NCBI RefSeq assembly: GCF_000372725.1
Contig: NW_005196163.1
Span: forward strand, 376,615-440,614
Source of the DNA: Emiliania huxleyi CCMP1516
Lineage: Eukaryota > Haptophyta > Isochrysidales > Noelaerhabdaceae
Reading direction: 5' to 3'
Length of the DNA stretch: 64,000 nt
In this document: piece by piece, positions 1 through 9,806 of the stretch
Layout of the letters: every line of letters begins with the position of its first letter
Numbering within the stretch: position 1 is the stretch's first letter
Program-made: the position numbers and the translations under genes
The notes under the pieces: generated by a model
Told to the model about the DNA's origin: nothing
What the model saw: only the letters and a program-made list of their open reading frames with translations
Database searches by the model: none

Positions 1-1538
1 AGCACTGTCTTCAGGTGGGCCTCGATGCGCCGGGGCCCCTGGCCGGCGTGGTACTGACAGTCGTCGTGGTACAGCCTGAGCGCGCGCGAGGCGAGCGAGG
101 TCAGCCAAGGCAAGGTAAGGGTAAGACAAGGTCAGGTTAACGTAGGGGACTGGCAAGGTAAGGGTAAGATCGGTAAGGGTGAGGTCGGGTGCGCCCGAGC
201 TGACCTGAGCTCACGCAGCGTGGTGGCGACGCCGCGGAAGCCGGCGGCATACTCGTCGAGCGTGAGCGCCTCGCACGTGTCGTACCTCAAGACCAGCAGC
301 TCGAGGGCCGCGTCGGAGGCCGCGTCGCAGAGCCGCCGTATCGTGGCGAGCGACGGGGCGCTGAGCTCGACAAAGAGGCTGCGCAGCCCCGGCAGCAGCG
401 GGAGCACGCGATGCATAGCCGCGCCGGCGTTGCCCGAGCCGAGGACCGCGAGCGAGTGCAGGCCCTCTCGCATTGCGGGTGGCCACGCGGCGACCACGCT
501 CTCCCTCAAGGGCAAGTGCTTCACCACACCGCCCACCTTGGCCATCGACGAGTTCCAGTAGAGGCTGCGCACGCGTGGCAACCATCCAAAGGGAGCCACC
601 CCGTCGTGGGCGCACGCACGCGACCAGCTGTGCCACACGTCCGCGCTGAGCCCGATGTGCACGTGCTCGAGCGTGCGAGGGAGCTCTCGTAGCCAACTGA
701 GCGAGCGGGCCATCAGCAGGTTGTCGTCGCCCGCCAGCGCCATCTCCGTCACCCACACCTTGCGCAAGCACGGCAGGCAAGGTAAGGCAAGGCAAGGTAA
801 GGCAAGGTAAGGTAGTATGCGCCATCTTCGTCACGCACACCTTGCGCAAGCACGGCAGGCGAGCGCCGAAGAGGGCGTGCAGGAGGGGCGTGCTGGCGGC
901 CGTCAGCTCCCGCCGGAAGCCAGGATTGACCCAGAGCGCGGGAGTCACCGGACGGTGCGGACCGACGACGACGAGTTCCTCGACCAGACCTGCGGAGCAG
1001 GCCAATCACCACTCACCCACGAGTCACGGGTGTCACGGGTCGTGGGACTCTGACCCGCTGACGCACTGGGATTGGGAAGAACCGTGTTGATCTCGTCGGG
1101 CGCGAGAGGCAAGAACGCGTCCAAGGGCACGCGAGGGTGGGCGCCGGCCGCGTCCGAGTTGCACACGAGCCGGTTGGCAACCGTGGGCGGCAGCGGGACC
1201 TGCTTTGCATCCACCGTGAGCAGTATGCGCCGCCAAATGCACGCCGAAGAAGAGATGGCGCCTTGCCACTGCGCGCTGACGGCGCGTTGGCGGAGGATCG
1301 CACGACGGTCAGACCGGCAGAAGATGGCGTCCCAGAGCTCTGATGGCAGCTCCGGCACGGCTGCCCCGAGCACTAAATTCTGGCTGCGCAGTGCCACGGG
1401 CTGCTCCTCTCCAGGCTGGAGCTGCACGCCGATTCTGCCGTTTGGATCGTCGGCTGCTTTGCACACGAACCCCGTGCGGCCGTTGAGGTCGCTGCGGCCG
1501 ACGAGGTCCACCAGCACAACGCGCTGCCCGCGCCGCAT
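1..1538 (-). CDS. F-box / leucine-rich-repeat-like protein, 3' end beyond window
   Basis: Four exons read in one frame: 1538-1067, 989-841, 758-205 and 75 to the window edge; introns are 77, 82 and 129 nt and all GT-AG. The ATG at 1538 starts MRRGQRVVLVDLVGR, a small beta-rich (SH3-like) module. It is followed near residue 65 by an F-box-like helix set (ELPSELWDAIF) and then by leucine-rich segments (LPGLRSLFVEL, LELLVLRYD, TLRELRLYHDD). F-box proteins usually recruit targets to SCF ubiquitin ligases; that role is family knowledge, not shown here. The second intron (759-840) is unusual: about 40 bp around its donor are repeated almost exactly around its acceptor. The target is unknown. Exon structure is well supported by frame continuity; the F-box call is moderate. 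Confidence 0.6.
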
Positions 1539-2989
1539 GCGCTCGACTGTGTACTCGATACCTCTTGTATCGGAGTTTTGCGCTATTGAAGAGGTGTGAA
1601 CGTGAACAGAGTCATACCAGCACCGTGGCTCGTTACGGCACGCATGAGGGGCCTCCCGGACGTATGATCCTAGCTCAACAAGCTCCACGGAGCAGATTTG
1701 GATTTTTAACAGAATTAATGCACTGCCCCCGCACGGTACTAACTATCGTAGTTTTGTGCCGGGTGCCCTTCACGGCACCACACCGCCGCAAGACAGCCCG
1801 AGATTAGCCTAGCAGCGAGTGGGCATCGCCTGCCGGTCGGCTGGGCACGAGCCAAGCACTTGGGCGGCCGTCAACCGAGTCCGAGCGGCGCCTGAGGTGG
1901 GTGCCACGGCGTCTGCACGAAGGCGTGGCAGGGTGAGGATCCAGGAGTGGTGAACGCCTCCCCGTCGGGCGCGCGGCGCGCCGGATGGTCCGCCGAGGCC
2001 GCCGCCGGGCGCGGCGGCGGCGATGGGGGCGGCGGGGCCGACCCGGCCGGCGTTTGTCGGCTCCACCTACAGAAGAGCAGTCACTGTGGGTCGACGATAC
2101 TAACTCGGTAGTAACGCGGAGCGGTGCTGTGCGGCGCCGAGTCGTGCGCGAGGCGACCTCCTGAGGCTACCTGAGCTGGCAATGGATGCCACCAGGACGC
2201 ACGGCTAGCAGGAGCCAGTCAGGCATGCCCTGCTGTGGAGCAGAGCTGGCTGGTGCACCGGCGATACTAACTCAGCGCGCCGCGAGAGGCGAATCTGGGC
2301 GACTTTGGAGGCGCAGTTCTCGAGCTTGCCGTCGACGATTGATGTCGGGTAAATTGTCACTGCCGTCCGGGATGGTCTTCTCTCAGGAGGCCGAGCGCCG
2401 TGGCCTGGCTCGGCTCGCCGCGGACGGGCACGAATTTATCGCGCACAAAACTCAAGAATTCTTAAGATACAAGAAACTCAAGAAACTCAAGAAACCTCTC
2501 TCCCTCAAAACTCCCGAGACCTCGAACTAACAAAACTCCGATACAGGAGGTAGCCGTTTTTCGCGTGCCGTTCACGTACGTACTTTTAGTCTCTCTTCAC
2601 GTAGGGATCCTACCTAGGTACCCGGTACTCGAGTAGCTTCACAGCAAGCTGGTGTCCGAATCACAAAATCATGAATGAGCGATTTGGGGCCCGGGGTCGT
2701 GCGTTGTATATGTGAATCCCTTTCTCGACTGTCTGAGCTTGTGCGTCTTGGGGCCGGGGTTGTGTTTTTGTGTGAATCCCCAGGGCCCCAGATAAATTAA
2801 ATGAAGTCGGGGGCACAGGACACCCACGAGGCACTCCGGGCCCTAACACGTAAGAAAAACAACGCGACTCTTTAACGTGCGGCGCCGCGAGGGCGGGTGG
2901 CAGCTTCCCCGCCGCAGCTGCCCCCGTCGCCCGAGGCACACACACACACCGACACACACACACACACACACACACAACACACCGCGCTC
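1539..2989. other. Intergenic stretch, no gene seen
   Basis: Open frames here are short and have no recognisable domain. It holds short direct repeats (CAAGAAACT three times near 2470-2500), a restriction-site-like run with CTCGAGTA near 2630, and a CA-rich tract at about 2935-2980 that leads into the family B repeat. Confidence 0.5.
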
Positions 2990-3125
2990 ACCCACGCGCA
3001 CACCGGGCCTTGCACTTTGAATGCCGTGGGGCTCCTGTCGTTAGACGTGGAGACGCGAGGGTTGCCCCCCCTTGCCCCACCACCTCGTGTGTGTGGAGAA
3101 GTTTACCTTACCTTACCTTACACGG
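2990..3125 (+). mobile_element. Family B introner-like repeat, solitary copy
   Basis: The copy carries the family B landmarks in order: TTGCACTTTGAATGCCGTGG, a TGGAGACGCGAGG segment, CTTGCCCCACCAC, GTGTGTGTGGAGAAGT and terminal TACCTTACC units. A CA dinucleotide tract precedes it. Related copies lie at 18597-18732, 25386-25550, 53085-53215, 58440-58490 and 63395-63575. The 18597 copy is a real intron of the formyltransferase gene; no host gene was recognised at this one. Confidence 0.65.
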
Positions 3126-4003
3126 CGGCTTCTCGCCGCCAGCAGTTGCAAAGATCAACCGCCTTGCGCGCAAGGCTCAACGCTCGGGCGTTGACCGCAC
3201 CGCGTACCCTCCCCACTCCCGCCTCTCATTTGTGTCACACCACGCGGAACGCATCTCCATCGCTTCGGTGAAGGGGGTGAACCGTGCCATCCTCGATCGC
3301 CGTGCAAAGCTCGCTTCCGAGCTCTCACGCCGCGCGTAGGGCCCTTAGGGGCCTAGAGAACACAACCCCCTCTCTCTCTTTTCTCCCAGTAAGCTATAAG
3401 TACGTATACCTTAGGCGCAGCGCCAGCGCCGCCGAGCGGGCAGGGACGGCAACTTTTGCAGCACAAGCGAGCTGCCCCACGCCCCACGACGTGCACCAGT
3501 CCACACGGCTGGCTCGCAGCTGCACACGAGAGCCTGCAGCTCCCCGGCCGCGCGCGCCCCCCGCGCGTGCCGCGAGCGCGAGCCGCGACGGCCGACCCGC
3601 GCGCGGCGCGGCGGCGTCTCCGCACGCGCACCTCCGGAGACTCCGCGCGCCGGCGCGACCGGCGAGAACGAAGCCGCGACGAGCTTCTCAGCTGAGCTCT
3701 ACAGCTGGCCTCAGCTCACAAGTCACACCGTTTTTGTACAGAATGTGTAGTGCTCAGTCCTCAGACCTCAGGAAGGGCTGCCGTCTTTCTTTCGATTCAT
3801 CGCATTCGTATGGAGAACGCCGAAACCGCGCAGAGGCCGCAACGCGGCAATGGCAAAGGAGCGAGCTCCGTCCCTCTCGGCACACCGGGAGAGCAGCGGC
3901 GGCGCGGGGGGAGAGAGAGGGGGGGGACATAGGCACGGCACGGGGCTAAAGGAGGCAGGCACGAGGAGGGCGTGGCTAACAGGGGCGGTCGCGCTGCCGC
4001 CGG
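3126..4003. other. Intergenic stretch, no gene seen
   Basis: Very GC-rich low-complexity sequence with overlapping open frames on both strands and no domain. The segment near 3360-3420 (CTCTCTTTTCTCCCAGTAAG) resembles one at 40615-40670, so it is probably a dispersed repeat. Confidence 0.4.
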
Positions 4004-5112
4004 TCACTTTGTGAGGAGCAGCTCCTCCTTCTCCTTCTTGACCTGCTCCAGATACGGGCCGAGGTACGACTCAAACGGGTCCAGCTTCTCGGCAACCTCC
4101 GGCGGCAACTGGGGGGCGGGGAGGGGGGGGGAGGGTCAGCGGTGGGCGTCGCACGCAGACGCGCCAGTTCTTGGCGTGCGCTCAAACGGGGGGCGTGTGC
4201 GCCGGGCATGTTCCGTGGTGAGGTGTTCTGCAAGCTCTACGGCGTGCAAGGCGGCGGCGGCGAGGGCGGCGGACGAGGCGAGGGCGGCGGCGGCGGCGAG
4301 GGTGGCGGCGATGGCGGTGAGGGAGACATCCGAGGGCGGCGCATGCGAGGGGGAAACGCAGGGCAGTGGCGAGGGAGCCGCTGAGGCGGCAAGAAGACGC
4401 TTGGGAGAGCGCGCGCGCCATCCTGGTGTGACTAGAGGGGAGCTGGGGAATCTCGGGTGGCCTAAGATGACTGCACACACCGTCTTGATCTGACTCGAGA
4501 GCACCATCGCACGCTTCAGCCGCTGCTCCCTCGCATTCAGCACCTACAGGGGCAAACAGCGACGGCGTGGGTGCGGGTCCCGAGAGGGCTGGTGCCGCGC
4601 GCGCGTCGTGAGCACGTCAGGCGGCAGCCGCTTCAGCGCGAGCTTCACCTCCTCCGTTTCAATAAGGCAGTCCTCGTACAGCAGCCCTGCGACACAGCGG
4701 TGAGGGTGAGGGGCGAGGGTGACGCAGGGTGAAGCCGGAAGGTGCGAGGGTGACGGCAGGGTGAGAGGCGCCAGCCAGAAGCTTGTGAGCGCCGAGCACT
4801 ACCGCCAGCAGATCGCCATCGGATCCGCCCAACCGCTTCGCGGCACGACGGCAGCGAGGTGGGTGCGTCTCTGCGCGTGTCTGAAAAATCTCGGTGTCTG
4901 CATCCCAGCGCGAGCGCGACCGGCCGCCAACATGCTATCCACGCGGCGTCGGCGCAGCGGTCTCGTGGGCGGGCCGCACCGTGATTTGACAGCTCCCTCC
5001 CAACCTTGGCCCGGTAGGCCGTGCTGGCGCGGTTCCACAGCGACGCGAGCATCTCCCTGCGGCGAAGGGCAGCGCTCAACAGTGAGCGGTGGGCTGCTTC
5101 GCGCAGTTGCAT
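4004..5112 (-). CDS. QCR7: Cytochrome b-c1 complex (complex III) subunit 7
   Basis: Four exons (5112-4980, 4686-4616, 4543-4481, 4108-4004) splice with GT-AG signals into one frame of about 123 residues, the usual length for this family (about 111-130). Diagnostic segments are LLYEDCLIETEEVKLALKRL (exon 2), the LPPD motif with AREQRLKRAM across the exon 2/3 junction, and a charged C-terminal tail FESYLGPYLEQVKKEKEELL. These match UQCRB/QCR7, a matrix-side subunit of mitochondrial ubiquinol-cytochrome c reductase. Two ATGs are in frame: 5112 gives 123 residues with an Arg-rich N-terminus, 5052 gives 103; the longer is preferred by family length. The gene is divergent from the SDR gene, with about 420 bp between them. 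The exons were hidden in short frames, but every junction keeps phase, so confidence is good. Confidence 0.85.
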
Positions 5113-5533
5113 GCTCTTCAAGTGGCGGCGGCGCGGCGGCGCGCGCAGCGGCGCGGGCGACGGGCCCTTGCGCAGCGGCACTGCGCGTGCTCTCTCACAC
5201 AACAAACACCCAGCGCGTCTTCAGGACTCTCTCTGCACGCGCTCACAGCCGCAGCAATCCTGCGTGTGGCACTCCCGCTCTGCCGCCCGTGGCCGTGGCC
5301 GTCTGGCCCACGCGTCTGAGCGGGCGCGGCGGCGGAGGAGGAGGGACGCTGAGGTCTCTGCCTGCTGCGTTTGTGCGGGTTGTGGAGGGTCTCACCGCAG
5401 CGCTGTGACAAAAAAATATCTTCGTTTGCGAACGAAATTTCTTTCTTTCTTTCAGCTTGCCTTTGCTCGCCGATACGAAGTCATCGCAGTTGTGTCCTAG
5501 AAGACCTGGCGGAAGGCTCCTACACACCGGACA
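5113..5533. promoter_or_regulatory. Divergent intergenic region, presumed bidirectional promoter
   Basis: It separates the divergently transcribed QCR7 and SDR-like genes. A pyrimidine tract ending in CAG near 5455 (TTTCTTTCTTTCTTTCAG) looks like a 3' splice site in the 5' UTR of the plus-strand gene. No TATA box or other defined element was recognised, so the promoter role is inferred from layout only. Confidence 0.35.
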
Positions 5534-6373
5534 ATGCTGGCGCTGCTTCTGGCGCTTGAACCGGCAGCTTTGCTGCTGCCGACTCCCATGAGCGGGCGGC
5601 GGGCGGTGGGAGCGTCGAGCAGCCCGAGCCGTAGCAGCCGAGTCACCGCGCTGGACCGGCGCCAGGCCGTCACCTCCGCCGCCGCCGCCGCCGCCGCAGC
5701 TACTCTTGGCGTCTCCACCGCCGCCATCGCTGATGGCAAGCCCAAGGTCGTCGTCTTTGGTGGCTCAGGCTACGTCGGCGCATACGCCTCGCGGCTGCTC
5801 CTCGGCAAGGGTGCTCAAGTCGTGTCCGTGTCTCGCAAGACGCCAGCCGAGCAGGCGGACAAGGTCAAGGCGATCCTCGGCGCTCCCCTCGCTGGCGTCG
5901 AGTACGTGCAGCTCGACGCCAGCACCGGCGACCTGAGCGGCGTGCTTGGCGGCGCCGCGGCCGTGATCTCGTGCATCGGCATCGCGCCGGGCGGCGCCAA
6001 CATGCGGGACGGCAACGGCCTGGTCAACGTCAAGATCGCTGCGGCTTCCAAGCTGGCCGCGGTGCCAAAGTTCGTCTACCTCGGCCTCGCGTCGGAGCTC
6101 GCCAGCTCGCCCATCAAGTTTGTCTTTGGCGACTACGTCAAGGGCAAGGCCGAGGCCGAGGCGGCGGTCGGCAAAGACTACCCATCCGCCCTCGTGCTCA
6201 AGCCTGGCATCATCGCGGGCGGGCCGCCGGGCGAGGTGCGGCCGCCTGGGCCGCCGGGCATGGCGCCGGTGGCGGTAGAGGATGTGGCACGAGCGGCGGT
6301 GGCGGGCGCGCTGGGAAACGCTGCCGGGACGGTGGATGGGAACACGGCGATCGCGGCTGCCGCGGCCAAGTAG
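5534..6373 (+). CDS. Plastid-targeted atypical SDR / NAD(P)-binding (NmrA-like) protein
   Basis: Single exon, 279 residues. The N-terminus is a hydrophobic signal (MLALLLALEPAALLL), then a Ser/Arg-rich transit-like stretch, then a twin-arginine type leader with RRQAV, an Ala-rich core and AIA before GKPKVVVFGG. That combination predicts delivery into the thylakoid lumen of a secondary plastid. The mature part opens with the Rossmann glycine motif VFGGSGYVG, typical of extended/atypical SDR proteins, and continues through a conserved-looking FVYLGLASE segment. No YxxxK active site is obvious, so a binding, chaperone or assembly role as in other plastid NmrA-like proteins is as likely as an enzyme. 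Substrate unknown. Confidence 0.75.
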   Translation: MLALLLALEPAALLLPTPMSGRRAVGASSSPSRSSRVTALDRRQAVTSAAAAAAAATLGVSTAAIADGKPKVVVFGGSGYVGAYASRLLLGKGAQVVSVSRKTPAEQADKVKAILGAPLAGVEYVQLDASTGDLSGVLGGAAAVISCIGIAPGGANMRDGNGLVNVKIAAASKLAAVPKFVYLGLASELASSPIKFVFGDYVKGKAEAEAAVGKDYPSALVLKPGIIAGGPPGEVRPPGPPGMAPVAVEDVARAAVAGALGNAAGTVDGNTAIAAAAAK

Positions 6374-6503
6374 GCAGCCGCGCGTGCTTGCAAGCATGTC
6401 GAGTGGGAAGAGAAGGCAGAGAGAGCAGGAAAGATGGAACTTGGAGCACTCGGCTTAAATTGGACCTTTTTTTTCCGAAACGGGATTTCTTCTGTCATCC
6501 CGA

Positions 6504-7664
6504 ATGGCGCTGGAGCCCATTCTCGCGGCTGCGTCGCTCGCCCTTCAGCTCGGCCCGGCGTTGTCGCCGCGGCCGCCGCTGCCGCTGGTCCCGCGTGCGG
6601 TCGCGCCGACGGCCACTGCGACAGGCGGGGCCGCGGGCGTCGGGAGCGCTGCCGCCTCCTCCCTCCTGACGGCCGACGCCGTGGTGGACACGATCCTCGA
6701 CATCGGCGTCTACACTCTGCTTGCCGGCGTGGTGGGCATCACGCTCTACTCGGCGCGGACGCCGGGCCTGTGGCCCCTTGCGTCGAGAGACCGTGCCGCC
6801 GACCGCGCTCCTCCCGCCTGCCGCAGATATTCGTGACGCTAGACGAGTCCAACAAGACACAGGGTGACACCGCTCCCGCCGCCGCTCCCGCCGCCGGTCC
6901 CGCCGGCTGATCGGCCCCGCACCGCCGCGTCCCGCCGCGTGCCCTCCACTCCCTACGCCCCTCCCAACTCCCTCTGCGCAGGCGGCTGGCAGAAGCGCGA
7001 CGAGGCGGAGGTGCGCAGACGCTTCCAAGACACATCCTCAGCACGCCCGCAGTGACGTGTCCGAGACCTGCCCCCGCAGGTGCCCGAGCAGCCGCAGCGG
7101 TACGGAGAGGTTCCGACCGACGTCGAGTCTCGGCTGGTGCGGCTGGGAGACACTTGCGAGACAGCTATGAGACACTTCCAACAGCCGTCCCGTGTCACCC
7201 CTCGCCCTCTTCACGCCTCGTCCTCGTGACACCGCAGCGCTCGGGCGCCGTGTACGATCCGGTCACGGATGAGTGGACGATGCCCAAGGCGCGCCGCTCT
7301 CCCATGTCTCTCTTGCCGCCCCTCCATTGCTCCGTCGGAGCTCGGGTGGTCTCGGGTGATCTCGCGTGATCTCGGGTGATCTCGGGTGTTCTCCCTGTCT
7401 CGTGCTGCTCCTTTCTCCCCCGCGTCTCTCCCGCCGCCCTCCCGCCCGCTCCGGCTGCCCTCTCCGGCTGCCCCGCTGCTCTCCGAAGAAGGCGGCCCGT
7501 CGTGAATGGCGTCTCTTCACACCTGGAGCTGTGATCAGGAGCCCGCCGCCTCCAAGGCGGCGGCTGGCGGCGGCGGCGGCGGCGGCGGCGGCGCGGAGGT
7601 GAACCGATACGAGCGGCGAGCGCGCAAAAAGGCAAAGGCGCAGATGAAGAAGAAGAAGCGATGA
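6504..7664 (+). CDS. Plastid-type single-span membrane protein, six exons, function unknown
   Basis: Exons 6504-6752, 6827-6863, 6982-7010, 7080-7136, 7238-7288 and 7539-7664 join in frame to 182 residues plus stop. Introns 1 and 5 use GC donors (both begin GCGCG) and end in CAG; the others are GT-AG. The N-terminus is a signal/transit-like leader. A hydrophobic span follows (TILDIGVYTLLAGVVGITLY), then TLDESNKTQGGWQKRDEAE, YDPVTDEW, a poly-Gly run and a very basic tail RYERRARKKAKAQMKKKK ending at TGA 7662-7664. I do not recognise the family. The leader, the single span and the position 130 bp after a plastid gene suggest a small thylakoid or envelope protein. Phase agreement across all five junctions makes the gene itself convincing. 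Confidence 0.65.
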
Positions 7665-8123
7665 GCACGCGTTCGGCGTCGCGCGGCTTGGCGCTGCACC
7701 AGGCGGCGAGAGGAGAAGCGCGTTTCGCTCTGTCCGGCTCCTCGAGTCCGGCCGCTATCCGCGGGGTTTGGGGCCGTGGCCTCCTCGCTCCCGCGCCATG
7801 CATGAACATAAAGATAGAGAAATGAAACGGTTCCTCTTTTCCGCGCCGCAAGGCGCGGGATTCTTCACACAAGATTTTCATCACGCCGCCCCCCCTGAGC
7901 GGCCCGGTACGTCTCCCATGATCCACCTCCCGTTCTCTTTTTTCATGACTGGATTCGAGCTCCTATTCGGACAGGTATTGAAAACCGGGCGGCCGGCGTG
8001 CCACCCCTCCCCCCGGAGGGCCCAAACCCTGGATGGGCAAGGCATTTGGGCGAGGGCATTTGCGTTCAGCGCGCCCCCGGGCCCCGCTAAAGAAGCCCTT
8101 GATATTGGCAACATATTGAAATC
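7665..8123. other. Intergenic stretch, no gene seen
   Basis: It lies between two plus-strand genes. A short hairpin (CCGCGCCGCAAGGCGCGGG near 7840-7862) is the only structure noticed. The open frames lack domains. Confidence 0.4.
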
Positions 8124-9674
8124 ATGCCCACCCGCTCGACCTCCTTGCTCAGCGCTAGCAGCGGCGCCGCTCCGGCTGACGAGGCGACACGGATTCGGCT
8201 CGCGTGCGCTTACATCGCGGATGCTTCACACGGCTGGCGCCCAGAGTGCCACGGCGTCGACGTGCGATCGCTCACCGCCTTCGAGCTCTTCCACTCGCGG
8301 CCGGTGCAGGCTCTGCGGTACCTCAACGTGCTCGCGTACATGGCGATTGCGCTGTGCGAGACGCCGGGATGGTGCATCACCGCTAAGGGCACGCTGGCGG
8401 CAGAGTGTGCGGCCGACTCCGGCAGCCTCGAGGCTCACCACACGTTTGGCTTCACGCCGCTGTCGCCGCTGGCGGGCGGCGCGCTCGAGGCGTGCTGCGT
8501 CCTCCTCTTTGTCCTCCAGCTCGGCCTCAAGGCGCGCTTCATGGGCCGGCATCGCTTCGCCCGGTCAGCCCCGGCAGTGCTCCAGCTGCTGCTGCTCACG
8601 GTGGCGGCGGCCGACCTGGCCGTCTGGTGCTCTTCGGTCTCGTGGCGCCGCACGCCGCTCTCGCGCCCGCTCCGGCCGCTCTTCATCGTCTTCGCACACC
8701 GGAAGCTCCTCTCCACCTTCTACGCGGTCGTGCGCATGCTGCCTGCCGTCCTCGAGCTGCTGCTGCTCATCTCCGGGCTGCTCGCCTTTAGCGCGCTGAT
8801 CAGCTTTGTCCTCTTCGGGCCGTGGGAGCCGCCGCTGGCCGCCTTCGCCTCGTACGGCTCGTCCTTCTACTCCTCCTTCCTCCTCCTCACCACCACCAAC
8901 TTCCCCGACGTCGCGCTGCGCCCGTACCGCTCCTCGCGCGCCACGGTGCTCTACTTTGTCGTCTTCCAGCTCACGCTAGTCTTCGTCGGCCTCGCGCTGA
9001 TGCTCGCCCGCCTAGAAGCGGAATATCTCCCCGTATCTCCCCGTATCTCCCCGTATCTCCCCATATCCCGCGCGGGTGCGCCATCTTCTGGCTCGCCGTG
9101 CTAGAAGCGGAATGCGTATTCGTGTCTCCCAACCAGCGCTCGGGAGGACACGTATCCAGCCGCATTCGACCGCATTCCGCTCTCTTCACTGTATGCGTAC
9201 CCCTCGGTATTCACGCGGTGCTCTGAATGCCTCGCACGACACCGGAGTCCCGCCCCGAGGTTTGGCGGATTCAGCACGCAGGCTCGCCCTCCTGTACCGG
9301 GCGTACGAACGGCACATGAAGTCCGAGGCGGCGGTGCTCTCTGCAAACCGGCGCCGCGCCCTCCGCGCCGCCTTTGCGCTGCTCGTCCACGACTGGCAGT
9401 CGGCGGGCGCTGTCGACGCCCTCTCTGCTGAGGCGCTGCCGCTGAGCCGCTTCGCACCGCTGCTCGCGCGGCTGCGGCCCGACCTGTCCGCGTGGCAGAT
9501 TGGGGTCATCTTTGAGGCGCTCGACGCGCGGAAGCGGGGCTTCCTCGACCCGGCCGAGTTCGACGCCGTGCTCTGCGCGCTGCACGTCCGCTTCGAGTCT
9601 GCGCCGCCGATCCGCGCGATTCGAGCGCACCGCCTCCGCCTCCGCGCACGGGCAATGCTGCGAGACCTTCGGGT

Positions 9675-9705
<31 letters not shown>

Positions 9706-9712
9706 AGAGAGA

Positions 9713-9806
<94 letters not shown>

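Noticed and set aside
3284..3949. 221-residue plus-strand frame
   Set aside because: Ser/Arg/Pro-rich with no domain; overlapping frames of similar length on the other strand indicate GC bias.
9675..9803. RERERE / LSLSLS repeat protein
   Set aside because: A GA dinucleotide tract in a TPC intron with matching donor and acceptor.
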